DNA from: Rhodoplanes sp.
GTDB taxonomy: Bacteria > Pseudomonadota > Alphaproteobacteria > Rhizobiales > Xanthobacteraceae
Direction of reading: 5' to 3'
Length of the DNA: 64,000 nucleotides
NCBI RefSeq assembly: GCF_013377085.1
Contig: NZ_JACAAX010000029.1
Location: 20,464 to 84,463, forward strand
The notes beneath the pieces are model-generated. The model did no database searches, was not told where the DNA came from, and worked only from the letters and a program-made list of their open reading frames with translations. The number at the start of each line of letters is the position of its first letter. Within the stretch, counting starts at the first letter, position 1. Below, piece by piece: positions 27,162 to 34,913 of this stretch. Both the position numbers and the translations under genes were made by a program.

Positions 27162-27425
27162 TCAGTGCATCGCGCCGGTGAGCCGTTCGATGGTGGCGTC
27201 GAGCAGTGCCAGGGCGGCGGCGTTCGGCCCGCCGTGCGAGCCGATCGAGGTACCTGCACCGGCGTCGCCGGCGGTCTGCATCAGGGCGAAACAGGCGCAG
27301 TCGCGGGTCGGCCCGCCCGCCTCGGCCTTCAGCGCGTGCAACGCCTCGAAGATACCGTCGTGGACGCCGTCCTGGACGAGGTCGCGGGCCTTGCACAACG
27401 CCTGCAGCATCGTCAGCTTCGCCAT
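27162..27425 (-). CDS. Hypothetical protein, 87 residues
   Basis: A short frame with a good ribosome binding site (GGAGG 8 bp before ATG at 27425). The product (MAKLTMLQALCKARDLVQDG at the start) is mostly helical with three cysteines (one in LCKAR, two in RDCACFALMQ) and no signal or membrane segment. It lies between the cusA repeat and the uronate operon, on the operon strand. I recognise no family. Confidence 0.55.
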   Translation of the reverse strand: MAKLTMLQALCKARDLVQDGVHDGIFEALHALKAEAGGPTRDCACFALMQTAGDAGAGTSIGSHGGPNAAALALLDATIERLTGAMH

Positions 27426-27589
27426 CCACGATCCTCCGGGCGATCACGACCTTCGGATCTGATAGACGACTCTTTACGCCACCACAGTCCGGAGGACTAC
27501 GTTTCGCACCAGGATACGTATCCCTGTGCCTGTTTTCCTGCCGGCGCTCCCTCTCCCACCGGCGAAGAGACGGGCCGTGGTGGGCGAAA

Positions 27590-28366
27590 CTAAAGCCGCG
27601 TGATGGTGAGGCCGCCGTCGACGTTCACCACCGTGCCGGTCGAGAAGGCGACGGCAGGATCGGCCAGCGCCTTGACGGCGGCGGCGATGTCCTCCGGCTT
27701 GCCCCAGCGCTTCATCGGCACCAGGCCCTGCTCGATCAGCGCGTCGTATTTGGACACCACGCCGGCCGTCATGTCGGTCTTGATGATCCCGGGCCGCACC
27801 TCGAACACGGCGATGCCGTCGCCGGCGAGCCGTGCCGCCAGCCCCTCGACCACCATGGCGAGACCGGCCTTGGAGATGCAGTATTCCAGCCGGTTGTTGG
27901 AGACCATCTCGGCCGAGCAGGACGACACGACGATGATGGCGCGCGAGGTGTCGCTCGGCGTCGCCAGCATGCGGTTCGCCACCGCCTGGGCGAGGAAGAA
28001 GGCGCCGCGCAGATTGATGTTCATCACATAGTCGAAGTTCTCGACCGTGGTCGCCAGCACGTCGAGGCGCTGGGGCGGCGCGACGCCGGCATTCGACACG
28101 AACACGTCGATCGGTCCGAGTGCGGCTTCCACCGCGTCGAGCACGCGGGCGTGGTCGCCGACGTCCTGCACGTTGCCGGCCACGTAGGTCGCGGCAACGC
28201 CGTGCGCCTCGAGCGTCTTCACCGCGGCCTTGGCGACGTCGTCGTCGCGCGTGCCCGTGATGGCGACGTCGAAGCCGTCGGCCGCGAGACCCTCGGCGAC
28301 CGCGAGCCCGATGCCGCGCCGCCCGCCGGTGACGAGGGCGACACGGCGCCCGGATTTCTGGTTCAT
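27590..28366 (-). CDS. SDR-family oxidoreductase (possible uronate-pathway dehydrogenase)
   Basis: The 258-residue short-chain dehydrogenase has the nucleotide motif TGGRRGIG, NAG in VFVSNAGVAP, catalytic Ser in IIVVSSCSAE and the YxxxK pair in YCISK. The last operon position, behind a GH88-like hydrolase, KDG kinase and KDPG aldolase, suggests a sugar or uronate step, for instance reduction or oxidation of a ketodeoxyuronate as by KduD. Substrate cannot be read from the sequence, and a 3-oxoacyl reductase role is possible. Start ATG at 28366 has GGAGAAG upstream; an earlier in-frame ATG is less likely. Confidence 0.85.
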   Translation of the reverse strand: MNQKSGRRVALVTGGRRGIGLAVAEGLAADGFDVAITGTRDDDVAKAAVKTLEAHGVAATYVAGNVQDVGDHARVLDAVEAALGPIDVFVSNAGVAPPQRLDVLATTVENFDYVMNINLRGAFFLAQAVANRMLATPSDTSRAIIVVSSCSAEMVSNNRLEYCISKAGLAMVVEGLAARLAGDGIAVFEVRPGIIKTDMTAGVVSKYDALIEQGLVPMKRWGKPEDIAAAVKALADPAVAFSTGTVVNVDGGLTITRL

Positions 28367-28455
28367 GATTCTTCTCCCCGATGCCTTTCGGTCCACATGG
28401 CCGGCATCGTGGGACGACCGTGAGGCCGCGCCCGGTGACGCCGCGAGCTGTTGAT

Positions 28456-28600
28456 ACCCTCTCCCTGAGGGAGAGGGTCGGGCGTCCGCGAAGCGGACGA
28501 CCGGGGTGAGGGTTCACGACGCCAATTGGTCGGCTCGGCACCCCCTCACCCGGATCTCGCGCGTTCGCGCGAGATCCGACCTCTCCCCGGCGGGGAGAGG
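28456..28600. repeat. Palindromic intergenic repeat in the uronate operon
   Basis: It opens with the hairpin ACCCTCTCCC-TGA-GGGAGAGGGT, contains GTCCGCGAAGCGGAC and GATCTCGCGCGTTCGCGCGA, and closes with CCTCTCCCCGGCGGGGAGAGG-type symmetry. It fills most of the 244 bp between the GH88-like gene and the SDR gene. Confidence 0.75.
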
Positions 28601-28610
28601 TGAAGCAAGA

Positions 28611-29981
28611 TCACCCGAAGAACGTCAGATAAGGCCCGTTCTCGGCGAGGCGCTGCACATAGAGGGCGAGCTCGCGCATGTGATAGTCGCCCCACATGGT
28701 CGCCTCGCCGCACGGGGTCGTGCGGCCGGGCGGCACATAGTCCCAGCCGTTCGGGCGGTGATACTGGCTGTGCAGCACCAGGCCCTGGTGGTTCGGATCG
28801 ACCGCGAGATAGCGGTCCGACAGGAGCGTGCGCAGCACCGTGAGGCCGGCCTGGCGATAGCGCGCCGCGTCGTCGCGGCCGGTCGCCTCGCGCCAGTAGC
28901 CGAAACGCAGCAGGCCCTGTGCCGCGATCGCGGCGGCCGACGAGTCGACCGGCTCGATGTCGTTCTCGGGCTCGGATTCGCGCTCGTAGACGTCGCCGAG
29001 ATCCCGCATGCCGGGGGCGCCCGTGTCCCAATAGGGGATGCCGTCGCTGGCCGTGTGGGCGATGTAGAAGTCGCAGGTCGCCGCCGCCGCCTTCTCCATC
29101 ATGGCGACCACGTCGGCCTTGCCGCCGAACGCCTCGACCTCCTCCTCCTCGATCGTCTCCATGAACTCGAGAAGCTCGGCATAGCCCGTGATGGCCCAGG
29201 CGAGGCCGCGCGTCCAGGTGGAGAAGCCCGAGTAGCCCTGCTGGGTGCCGACGCAGCGGAACGCGCTCGACGCCGTGTTGAAGATCGCCTCGTGCGCCGT
29301 GCGGCCGCGCACGTCGTAGATGTCGCGGCCCTCGCCGTAGAACACGCCGTATTTCGCCGTGGTGCGGGCATGCGCGACGAGGCGGCCGAGCAGCGGGATC
29401 ACCTGATCGCCCTCGCCCTTCATCACGTGGCCGAGCTGGTGCGCGAGCGCCAGCACGCGCAGCGTCCGCATGGTGTCGATGAACAGCGAGTGCGGCCCGT
29501 TGAACGACTGGATGTAGCCGTAACCGTCGCCGAGCTCGGTCCAGCGGTGCGCCTGCACGGCGCCGGAGCATTTCAGCGCCAGATCGAAATATTCGAGCTG
29601 CCACGGGTCGTGCGGGATGCGGCCTTCTGAGACCAGGCGGCGCAGATTGCCGTAGGTGCTGATCTGGTTGAAGCCGTGGTCGTGCACGCCGAAATGGGTG
29701 ACGTGGACCGGCATGTCGGCGCAGGTGCGGTCGAGTCCGAGCGCCAGGAAGCTCTCCTCGCCGGTGGCGTCGAACTGCAGAATGGCGCTGCCGAACTCGA
29801 AGCCTTGCGTCCAGTCGGTCCAGCCGCGCGGCTTGTACTCGCCCGCCACCGTGTGCACGGGCGCGCCGGCGGCGCGATCCATGCTGCGGTCGATGGACAA
29901 GATCTTGTCGCCCGAGAGACCCCACATGCGGCGGATCGCCGGCAGAAGGTCGTTCGGCATGAGAGCAGTGTCGATCTTCAT
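28611..29981 (-). CDS. GH88/GH105-like glucuronyl hydrolase
   Basis: The 456-residue product resembles unsaturated glucuronyl hydrolases, which cleave 4,5-unsaturated uronic acids from lyase products. It has helical-barrel signatures such as FSTWTRGLAWAITGYAEL, GIPYWDTGAPGM and PVDSSAAAIAAQGLLRFG, and an HSQYHRPNGWDYVPPG segment near the end. No signal peptide is seen, so it acts in the cytosol on imported disaccharides. Start MKIDTALMP at 29981 is preferred over an ATG 42 bp upstream. Its place between KDG kinase and an SDR gene fits a pathway that ends at KDG. Exact substrate is unknown. Confidence 0.8.
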   Translation of the reverse strand: MKIDTALMPNDLLPAIRRMWGLSGDKILSIDRSMDRAAGAPVHTVAGEYKPRGWTDWTQGFEFGSAILQFDATGEESFLALGLDRTCADMPVHVTHFGVHDHGFNQISTYGNLRRLVSEGRIPHDPWQLEYFDLALKCSGAVQAHRWTELGDGYGYIQSFNGPHSLFIDTMRTLRVLALAHQLGHVMKGEGDQVIPLLGRLVAHARTTAKYGVFYGEGRDIYDVRGRTAHEAIFNTASSAFRCVGTQQGYSGFSTWTRGLAWAITGYAELLEFMETIEEEEVEAFGGKADVVAMMEKAAAATCDFYIAHTASDGIPYWDTGAPGMRDLGDVYERESEPENDIEPVDSSAAAIAAQGLLRFGYWREATGRDDAARYRQAGLTVLRTLLSDRYLAVDPNHQGLVLHSQYHRPNGWDYVPPGRTTPCGEATMWGDYHMRELALYVQRLAENGPYLTFFG

Positions 29982-30044
29982 CTGCGTTCGCCCCCTGGTG
30001 CAGTGCTCTGTTCGCCGGCGCATCGACTTGGCGCAGGCGCTGTT

Positions 30045-30159
30045 CCCCCCACCCCTGACCCCTCCCCGCCGCTTCGCGGGGGGAGGGGAATCGAAGCGCC
30101 TGCTGCTCCCCTCCCCCCGCGCGCACAGCGCGTGGCGGGGAGGGGTCGGGGGTGGGGGG
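30045..30159. repeat. C/G-tract palindromic repeat between kdgK and the GH88-like gene
   Basis: The outer arms CCCCCCACCCCTGACCCCTC and GAGGGGTCGGGGGTGGGGGG are inverted copies. Inner hairpins surround CGCTTCGCG and GCGCACAGCGC. It is a large potential hairpin inside the operon. Confidence 0.75.
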
Positions 30160-30199
30160 AAAGCCCAGCGGCGCGGACGTTCGTTTTAACGCAGTGGCG

Positions 30200-31303
30200 T
30201 TACCGTATCACGCGGGCGCCCTTGCCCTTCATGATCGCCTCGACTTCCTTGACGTTGACCATCGAGGTATCGCCCGGGGTGGTCATGGCGAGCGCGCCGT
30301 GGGCGGCGCCGTACTCGACCGCTGCCTGCGGGCCCTTGCCCTCGAGGAAGCCGTAAGCGAGGCCGGAGGCGAAGCCGTCGCCGCCGCCGACGCGGTCGTA
30401 GATCTCGAGGTTCTCGCGCATCGGCGCCTCGTAGAACGCCCCGCCGGCCCAGATGATGGCACCCCAGTCGTTGAAGGTCGCAGTCCTGGCGTTGCGCAGC
30501 GTCGTCGCCGCCACCTTGAAGTTGGGGAACTGCTTCACGGCCGCCTCGATCATCTTCTTGAAGTTGGCCGGGTCGATCTTGGAGATGTGCTCGTCGAGGC
30601 CTTCCACCTCGAAGCCGAGGCAGGCGGTGAAATCCTCCTCGTTGCCGAGCATGACGTCGACGTATTGGGCGATCTTGCGATTGATCTTCTGCGCGCCGTC
30701 CTTGCCGCCCTGGCTCTTCCACAGCGACGCGCGGTAGTTGAGGTCGTAGGAGACGATCGTGCCGTATTTGCGGGCGATCTCGACGGCCTCGATGACAGCC
30801 TCGGACGTGTTCGGCGCCAGCGCGGCAAAAATGCCGCCGGTGTGGAACCAGCGCACGCCCTCCTCGCCGAACAGCTTCTCCCAGTCGATCTCGCCGGGAC
30901 GGATCTGCGACGCGGCCGAGTGGCCGCGGTCGGAGCAGCCGAGCGCGGCGCGCACCCCAAATCCCTTCTCGGTGAAGTTGAGGCCGACCCGGGTGTTGCG
31001 GCCGATGCCGTCGAAGTCGCGCCAGACGATATGCGAGGTGTCGACCCCGCCCTGCATGATGAAGTCCTCGACCAGCCAGCCGAGATCGTTCTGCGGCAGC
31101 GCCGTGACGACGGTCGAGCGCTTGCCCCAGCACTTGCGCATGGCGCGGGCGACGTTGTACTCGCCGCCGCCCTCCCACACCTGGAAGCTGCGGGCATTGC
31201 GGACGCGGCCGAAGCCGGGATCGAAGCGCAGCATCACCTCGCCGAACGAGGCGCAGTCCCAGCGGGTCTCGGTCGCGGGCCGGATCTTCAGGATGTCGCT
31301 CAT
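30200..31303 (-). CDS. kdgK: 2-dehydro-3-deoxygluconate kinase (PfkB family)
   Basis: The 367-residue PfkB-type kinase would phosphorylate KDG to KDPG. It has the N-terminal GEVMLRFDPG segment, GGGEYNVARAMRKCWG substrate region, and the catalytic PfkB signature EIYDRVGGGDGFASGLAYGF, with Asp as base. At 367 residues it is longer than most KDG kinases (about 310). The KDPG aldolase is encoded 18 bp upstream, so the two consecutive steps are co-transcribed. Other PfkB substrates cannot be excluded, but the context makes KDG the best choice. Confidence 0.86.
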   Translation of the reverse strand: MSDILKIRPATETRWDCASFGEVMLRFDPGFGRVRNARSFQVWEGGGEYNVARAMRKCWGKRSTVVTALPQNDLGWLVEDFIMQGGVDTSHIVWRDFDGIGRNTRVGLNFTEKGFGVRAALGCSDRGHSAASQIRPGEIDWEKLFGEEGVRWFHTGGIFAALAPNTSEAVIEAVEIARKYGTIVSYDLNYRASLWKSQGGKDGAQKINRKIAQYVDVMLGNEEDFTACLGFEVEGLDEHISKIDPANFKKMIEAAVKQFPNFKVAATTLRNARTATFNDWGAIIWAGGAFYEAPMRENLEIYDRVGGGDGFASGLAYGFLEGKGPQAAVEYGAAHGALAMTTPGDTSMVNVKEVEAIMKGKGARVIR

Positions 31304-31321
31304 GTCATCTTTCCCGGTTGT

Positions 31322-31993
31322 TCACTTGCCCCGGATCGACCGGATCAGCGCGATGGTGTCGCGCACCTTCGTCTCGATACCCTTGTAGTCCTTGGCGTCG
31401 AGCAGCGCCTTGGTGATCAGGTTGGAACCGATGCCGACGCAGACGACGCCGGCCTGGAACCATTTGCGCAGCGAGTCCTCGGAAGCGTCGACGCCGCCGG
31501 TCGGCATGATGCGGGTCCATGGGCACGGCGCCATCACCGACTTCACGAACTCAGGGCCGCCGACCAGTCCGCCCGGAAAGATCTTGACGATCTCGCAGCC
31601 TAGCTCTTCGGCAAAGCCGATCTCCGACATGGTGCCGCAGCCCGGGCTGTAGGGGATCTTTCGCCGGTTGCAGACCTTGGCGACGTCGGGATTGAGCAGC
31701 GGGCCGACCACGAACTTGGCGCCGTTGGCGATGTAGATGCCGGCGGTCGGCGCATCGACGACCGAGCCGACGCCCATGATCACGCTTTTATCGACTTTGG
31801 CGAAGTGGCGCGCGACGTCGAGAAACACCTGCGAGGCGAAGTCCCCGCGGTTGGTGAACTCGATGCACTTGGCGCCGCCGTTCGCGCAGGCCTGGATGAC
31901 GTTCCTGCAGACCTCGACATCGGGATGATAGAACACGGGGATCACCCCCTGATCCATCATGGCCGCGAGAACCGTCATACGATCGTGTGCCAT
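31322..31993 (-). CDS. eda: KDPG aldolase
   Basis: The 223-residue class I aldolase would split 2-keto-3-deoxy-6-phosphogluconate into pyruvate and glyceraldehyde 3-phosphate. The Schiff-base Lys is in GCEIVKIFPG, the catalytic Glu in KCIEFTNRG, and the phosphate-binding end is PWTRIMPTGGVDASEDSLRKW. ATG at 31993 has GAGGAGG upstream. It is the first gene of the minus-strand operon, downstream of a palindromic operator. Confidence 0.92.
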   Translation of the reverse strand: MAHDRMTVLAAMMDQGVIPVFYHPDVEVCRNVIQACANGGAKCIEFTNRGDFASQVFLDVARHFAKVDKSVIMGVGSVVDAPTAGIYIANGAKFVVGPLLNPDVAKVCNRRKIPYSPGCGTMSEIGFAEELGCEIVKIFPGGLVGGPEFVKSVMAPCPWTRIMPTGGVDASEDSLRKWFQAGVVCVGIGSNLITKALLDAKDYKGIETKVRDTIALIRSIRGK

Positions 31994-32214
31994 GTCTTGA
32001 GCCTCCTCGAGTGGTGACGACGGATGGGCCGGACGCCCCACAAGACCCGCCGTCGAGGACCGGTACGCGATGGGACCTCGCGCTGGCGACCGCCGGCGCC
32101 CTGCCGCCGCGCACGATGATGCCGAGTTCCTCGGGAACCACTTGCAGCACTGTGGATCGTGCGCGGACGAACGGACCGGCGGGCGAGGCCGGCGGGCATC
32201 GATCCGTCGACCAA

Positions 32215-32230
32215 GTAACTGTATAGTTAC
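32215..32230. promoter_or_regulatory. Palindromic operator upstream of the uronate operon
   Basis: GTAACTGTATAGTTAC: 6-bp arms with a 4-bp centre, 222 bp before the eda start. TATACAGT on the minus strand could be an overlapping -10 element, so a bound repressor would block the promoter. The shape suits a GntR-family repressor; no such gene is in the window. Confidence 0.55.
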
Positions 32231-32455
32231 AAAACCACCGCAGCGGGCGACTCGTCAAGCTTCAAGCTGTTCCCGAAACGCAGGCCAAGGACGCGCGCCG
32301 GGATGGCTGGTGAATTGCCGACCGGGCACCGGCTGGGCGCCGGAGCTCCACCCGGCCTTCACCCATCGGCGCGCGGCCATCGCCCCGCCGGCTCGCATCA
32401 CACCGCCAGACGTCGGCTCGCGATAGACCGTTCGCTTCGGGAGATGGCCGTCATG

Positions 32456-32489
32456 CGTCGGCCTCGGGGCTCTCACCCCGAGGCCGACG
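32456..32489. other. Strong isolated hairpin (14-bp perfect stem)
   Basis: CGTCGGCCTCGGGG and CCCCGAGGCCGACG pair without mismatch around CTCTCA. No T tract follows on either strand. It may be a transcript end, a small-RNA element or a protein site. Confidence 0.5.
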
Positions 32490-32721
32490 GGAGAGCCGGT
32501 CGAGGTCTCGAAACAGTATAATCAGCAGAAGAGAATTTCCGCCAGGCAACGCCACCGAAAGTCCTGGTCTGGCACGAATGCCCGGAAAACTTGCTGTCAT
32601 GAAGGCTATTCCGAGGCGTGTTAAGGTTAATTTTTGCTCTATCTTTATTAAAGTTTAATTCAAATTGACGATAGGCTCCTCTTAACGAATATTAACGGTC
32701 GTCAAGAAACCGGAGAGGGAC

Positions 32722-33645
32722 ATGTCGCGTAGTCTGGTTTTGGCTGCCGCCGAGACGTCGGCGACAGGCGCTTACGATCGCGCCCGAACAGCCCCCCCCA
32801 CGCCCGGACCGTTCGAGCGCCCCACGCAAAATCGCGCGCCGACGAGCGAGCCAATGCGACACAGCCGAACGCCACCCCACCCGCGGCCGACCGCCGAGAA
32901 GGTGCTGCGCGCGTTCAACACCTGGGCGTTCAAGCGCGAGCAGCCCGAGCACCCGCATCTGCTCCTGCAGGTCGTGACCACCGCGGTCGCGCGGTCCGAG
33001 CCGCTGCGCTTCGTGCTGTACTGGGGCAAGGGTCCGCGCTGCCGGATCGGGCCCGAGGATCTCGAGTGCCTCGACTATCTCGGCAGCATGATCGCCCGGG
33101 TGCGCGAGGCGCATGCCGCCGGCGCCGCCGTGACGCTGATCCTCACCGACACCCATGCGCGCCACAACGGCCATCCGGAGGAGAGCATCGCGTCCTACTT
33201 CGCCGCGATCGCCGACGAGGCGGCGCGGCGCGGCCTGCAGACCTGCCGGCTCTCCGCCCTGGTCGACGCTGCGGGCGAGGCGGCGGTGGCGACGGCCGAC
33301 ACCCAGCCGGTGCCGGACGAGATTCTGCACAATCTCGCGGCCAGCGCCGGCAAATGGTATCGTGGCAACGGGTCCGCGGAGGACGGCGCGCGCGCCTATT
33401 ATCGGATGAACATGGTGGAGAAGCGCGCCGTCGAGATCGCGTTTCCGGGCGCCGTCTTCGTGACCTTCAACGGCAGCAAGCTACGGTGCTTGTTTCCGGC
33501 CAGCATGCCGGTCTTCTACATGTACTCGCTGCGGCGTGGCGTGAGCGTGAAGCCGTGGTTCCTGCCCTCGGACGCCGAGGCCTGCGGACCCGACGCCTGC
33601 CGCTGCCGCACGACGGACGACGCGTCGGAAGCCCTGCCGGACTGA
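32722..33645 (+). CDS. Unassigned enzyme-like protein, weak resemblance to isocyanide synthases
   Basis: The 307-residue product has a good ribosome binding site (GGAGAGGG) at ATG 32722. The first 55 residues are Pro/Arg/Thr-rich and variable-looking. The core shows PLRFVLYWGKGP, DLECLDYLGSMIARV, GAAVTLILTDTHARHNG and VFVTFNGSKLRCLFPA. The order of a hydrophobic strand with Lys, an Asp-Leu helix and a Gly-Ala-hydrophobic strand ending in Asp recalls DIT1/PvcA isocyanide synthases, but I cannot confirm it. The C-terminus has a CGPDACRCR cysteine cluster. A DMT exporter gene follows after 125 bp, suggesting a product that is exported. Function unknown. Confidence 0.7.
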   Translation: MSRSLVLAAAETSATGAYDRARTAPPTPGPFERPTQNRAPTSEPMRHSRTPPHPRPTAEKVLRAFNTWAFKREQPEHPHLLLQVVTTAVARSEPLRFVLYWGKGPRCRIGPEDLECLDYLGSMIARVREAHAAGAAVTLILTDTHARHNGHPEESIASYFAAIADEAARRGLQTCRLSALVDAAGEAAVATADTQPVPDEILHNLAASAGKWYRGNGSAEDGARAYYRMNMVEKRAVEIAFPGAVFVTFNGSKLRCLFPASMPVFYMYSLRRGVSVKPWFLPSDAEACGPDACRCRTTDDASEALPD

Positions 33646-33770
33646 CGGGACCGAACGCCGCGAGGATCGGTGCGCCGGACATCGGCCGCCGACCGCCACC
33701 GGGACCAGGCCCAGCCGGCACGTGGCGGCGCCAGCCCCGCTCGTCGCCGCTCGACAGGGAGGGACGTCGT

Positions 33771-34913
33771 ATGACCGGCACCGCGCCCGCGCACCCCGCG
33801 CCGTCGCAAACCGCCGCCCCGTCGCCGGCCGCACCGCCGACGTCCGAGCGCGTCGACAACATCCCGCTCGGCATCCTGTTCATGATCGGTGCCACCGTGA
33901 TGTTCGCGGTGTCGAGCGCCTTCGCCAAATGGCAGGTGGCGCTCTACCCGGTCGGCGAGGTGATGGCGTTCCGCTCGATCTCGTCGCTCCTGGTGTGCTC
34001 GCTGTTCGTGCTGCCGGTGACCGGCTTCTCGGTGTTCGCCACCAAGAAGGCGCATCAGCATGTCGCCCGCGGCCTCTCCCAGGCCGTGTCGCAGACCCTG
34101 ACCGTGCTGGCCGTCAGCCTGATGCCGATCGCCGGCGCGATCGCGATCGGCTTCTCGGCGCCGCTGTGGGCGGCGCTGATCTCGGTGATCTGGCTCGGTG
34201 AGCGGGCCGGCAAGGCACGCTGGGCGGCGCTGCTCGCCGGCTTCGCCGGCGTACTGATCGTCACCGAGCCGGGCGCGGACTCGCTCAAGCTCGGCGCGCT
34301 GTTCGCGCTCGGCAATGCGGTGATGTACGGCAGCGTCACGGTCGCGGTGCGCGGCATGACCAAGACGGAATCGGCCAACACCCTGCTGATGTGGCAGATG
34401 CTGACGATGTCGTTCTTCCACTCCTTCCTGCTGCTGTTCGGCTTCCGCATGCCGACCGGCATCGACGCGCTGATGCTGGTCGGCACCGGCCTGTGCAACG
34501 CCGTGCAGCAGTATTGCTGGACCAAGGCGCTGCACCTCGCGCCGACCACCGCGGTGTCGCCCTTCTATTACATGACGCTGGTGTGGGCGATCGTGATCGG
34601 CTTCTTCGTGTGGGGCGACCAGCCGACGCTCGCCCTGATCGCCGGCTCGGCCATCGTGATCGCGTCCGGCCTGTTCCTGCTCTGGCACGAGGCGAAGGTG
34701 CGCCGGGCCGCCCAGGCCGGCTCCGGCCCCACGGCGAGCGGCGCGGCTGGTCCTGCGTCCATACCGGGCGAGCCGGCGTCGACGACCCCGGCGACGACGC
34801 AAGCGGCGACGACCCAGGTCGTGAAGAGTCAGGCGGCGACGATGCGGCGCTTCGGCCAGCCGGCGATCAGCCCGGCGATCTCGTCGATCGGCACGGCGCG
34901 GCTGAACAGATAG
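33771..34913 (+). CDS. DMT-family (EamA-type) permease
   Basis: The 380-residue membrane protein has two EamA repeats and about ten helices between residues 30 and 310 (first helix GILFMIGATVMFAVSSAFAK; late helix SPFYYMTLVWAIVIGFFVWG). EamA proteins mostly export metabolites. The N-terminus is a Pro/Ala-rich extension, and the C-terminal 55 residues are a Thr/Ala-rich cytosolic tail whose last part is read from DNA that also encodes the end of the convergent GGDEF-EAL gene. Context suggests it exports the product of the preceding gene. Confidence 0.87.
   Translation: MTGTAPAHPAPSQTAAPSPAAPPTSERVDNIPLGILFMIGATVMFAVSSAFAKWQVALYPVGEVMAFRSISSLLVCSLFVLPVTGFSVFATKKAHQHVARGLSQAVSQTLTVLAVSLMPIAGAIAIGFSAPLWAALISVIWLGERAGKARWAALLAGFAGVLIVTEPGADSLKLGALFALGNAVMYGSVTVAVRGMTKTESANTLLMWQMLTMSFFHSFLLLFGFRMPTGIDALMLVGTGLCNAVQQYCWTKALHLAPTTAVSPFYYMTLVWAIVIGFFVWGDQPTLALIAGSAIVIASGLFLLWHEAKVRRAAQAGSGPTASGAAGPASIPGEPASTTPATTQAATTQVVKSQAATMRRFGQPAISPAISSIGTARLNR

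Larger units (their letters stand above)
31994..32721. other. Intergenic region between the uronate operon and the 32.7-kb gene
   Basis: These 728 bp contain no gene I can support; short frames lack start signals. They hold a palindromic operator at 32215-32230, a perfect 14-bp hairpin at 32456-32489, and an AT-rich block at 32600-32710 that probably contains the plus-strand promoter. Confidence 0.6.

Noticed and set aside
32682..32696. CtrA box upstream of the 32.7-kb gene
   Set aside because: TTAA-CGAATA-TTAAC has a 6-bp spacer; CtrA sites need 7.
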